40,249 nt of DNA from Serratia sp. Ag1 (GTDB lineage Bacteria > Pseudomonadota > Gammaproteobacteria > Enterobacterales > Enterobacteriaceae), in the NCBI RefSeq assembly GCF_000743355.1, contig NZ_JQEI01000017.1:1-40249 (forward strand), given 5' to 3'. Every line of letters begins with the position of its first letter. Within the stretch, counting starts at the first letter, position 1. A model generated the notes under the pieces. The model was not told the DNA's origin. It did no database searches and was given only the letters and a program-made list of their open reading frames with translations. Shown piece by piece: positions 39,614 to 40,249 of this stretch. The translations under genes were made by a program, and so were the position numbers.

Positions 39614-39886
39614 GTGGCCAGTAACTTTTCTATCGGCGTAATGATTGGCGGGCTGATTAACAGCAGCTTCCGCTCTGCCATGAGCGGCACCCGTCGTTCG
39701 CTGGAGTCGCTGGGCGAGACCTCGCGCCGCCTGGAAGACAGGCAAAGTGCGTTGAGCCGTGCGGCTGAACGTTATGGCCAGATTGGCTCACGCAGTGCCC
39801 TACGCCTCAATACCGACCTGCAGCGCGTGGGGCGAACCCTGGAACAGATTGAACGCCAGCAGAAACGCCTGTCCCGTGCCTTGTAG
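39614..39886 (+). pseudogene. Tape measure protein, truncated by IS
   Basis: About 90 residues from GTG 39614. The start (FSIGVMIGGLINSSFRSAMS, then coiled-coil units RQSALSRAAERYGQIGSR) is that of a phage tape measure protein, normally many hundreds of residues. The IS3-family end begins at 39882 and its TAG (39884-39886) ends the frame. No functional tail can be built from this copy. Confidence 0.8.
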
Positions 39887-40249
39887 TGGATCAGTAATAC
39901 CGGACACCTCAATAGCCTGTTAATTTAATGACAGCCAATTGAGGTAATTGATAATGACTCAACCTAAACAGACCAAACGCCGTTTTTCTCCTGAATTCAA
40001 ACTGGAAGCTATTGAGCAGGTCGTTAAGTATCAGCGGTCAACCATCGAGGTTGCACGCGCTCTGGAGTTGGACCCCAGCCAATTGCGTAAATGGATACGC
40101 CAGTACAAAGAAGAAGTCAGCGGGGTGTCGCCGGACAATCCTGCACTGACACCAGAGCAACGTGAAATCCAGTCGCTCAGAGCGCAGATTAAACGGCTGG
40201 AAATGGAAAAAGAAATACTAAAGCAGGCAGCCGTGTTGATGAGCGAGCT
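39882..40249 (+). mobile_element. IS3-family element, left end (copy 2)
   Basis: Begins TGTAGTGGATCAGTAATACC and is almost identical to the reverse complement of 1-89 (two differences). It contains the orfA start and is cut by the window edge. The two copies are in opposite orientations and point outward, with both prophage segments between them. Confidence 0.87.
39954..40249 (+). CDS. IS3-family transposase OrfA (partial)
   Basis: 98 codons visible, open at the window edge. RRFSPEFKLEAIEQVVKYQR opens an HTH of the HTH_Tnp_1 type, with ALELDPSQLRKWIRQYKEE as the recognition part. A leucine zipper (LRAQIKRLEMEKEILKQAA) follows near the end. In IS3 elements OrfA is fused to OrfB by -1 frameshifting to make the active transposase. 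Confidence 0.9.
   Translation, partial: MTQPKQTKRRFSPEFKLEAIEQVVKYQRSTIEVARALELDPSQLRKWIRQYKEEVSGVSPDNPALTPEQREIQSLRAQIKRLEMEKEILKQAAVLMSE

Noticed and set aside
1-40249. tRNA, rRNA or attP/attB core
   Set aside because: None recognised by eye on either strand; the integrase side of prophage 1 and the right end of prophage 2 are outside the window.

Overview
The window is almost entirely prophage DNA from a Gram-negative enterobacterium. The phage families (lambdoid control and lysis genes, a BcepMu-type transposable phage, Rz/Rz1 spanins) and the base composition fit Enterobacterales such as Serratia, Yersinia or Sodalis relatives. No chromosomal housekeeping gene, tRNA or rRNA is visible, so genus cannot be settled.

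Region 1 (90-13683) is a lambda-like prophage lying mostly on the minus strand. Reading leftward from the immunity region it carries cro, a cII-like activator, two small unknown genes, a replication initiator with four iterons (probable origin), a DnaB-type helicase, ninB, rusA, antiterminator Q, a C4-type antisense RNA with an Icd/Ash-like ORF and an antirepressor, holin, M15 endolysin, Rz/Rz1, both terminase subunits, portal and a minor head protein. The CI repressor (11427-12146, plus) faces cro. PRM, PR and PL can be read from the sequence, and a boxA element follows PL.

Region 2 (about 13684-39881) is a BcepMu-like transposable prophage that appears to be inserted in the PL operon of the first prophage, cutting a small gene there. 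Its early operon runs leftward (Ner-like HTH, IclR-like HTH, DUF3102, DDE transposase, MuB-like ATPase, Gam, MazG-like, DUF2786, GemA, Mor) to a strong terminator. Its immunity region holds a repressor translationally coupled to a membrane protein, followed by a lipoprotein that is a paralogue of the membrane protein's outer domain. Late genes run rightward: lysis cassette, gp26- and gp27-like proteins, terminase, portal, F-like and G-like proteins, protease/scaffold (broken by an amber codon), capsid, tail completion, sheath, tube, tail chaperone and the start of the tape measure. Three late promoters share a dyad plus a fixed 21-nt gap to a -10 box, presumably the targets of the Mor-like activator.

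Both window ends are the left end of the same IS3-family element, in opposite orientations pointing outward. The left copy truncates the minor head gene of prophage 1 and the right copy truncates the tape measure gene of prophage 2. Together with the amber codon in the protease/scaffold gene, this makes both prophages look defective for virion production, at least as arranged here.
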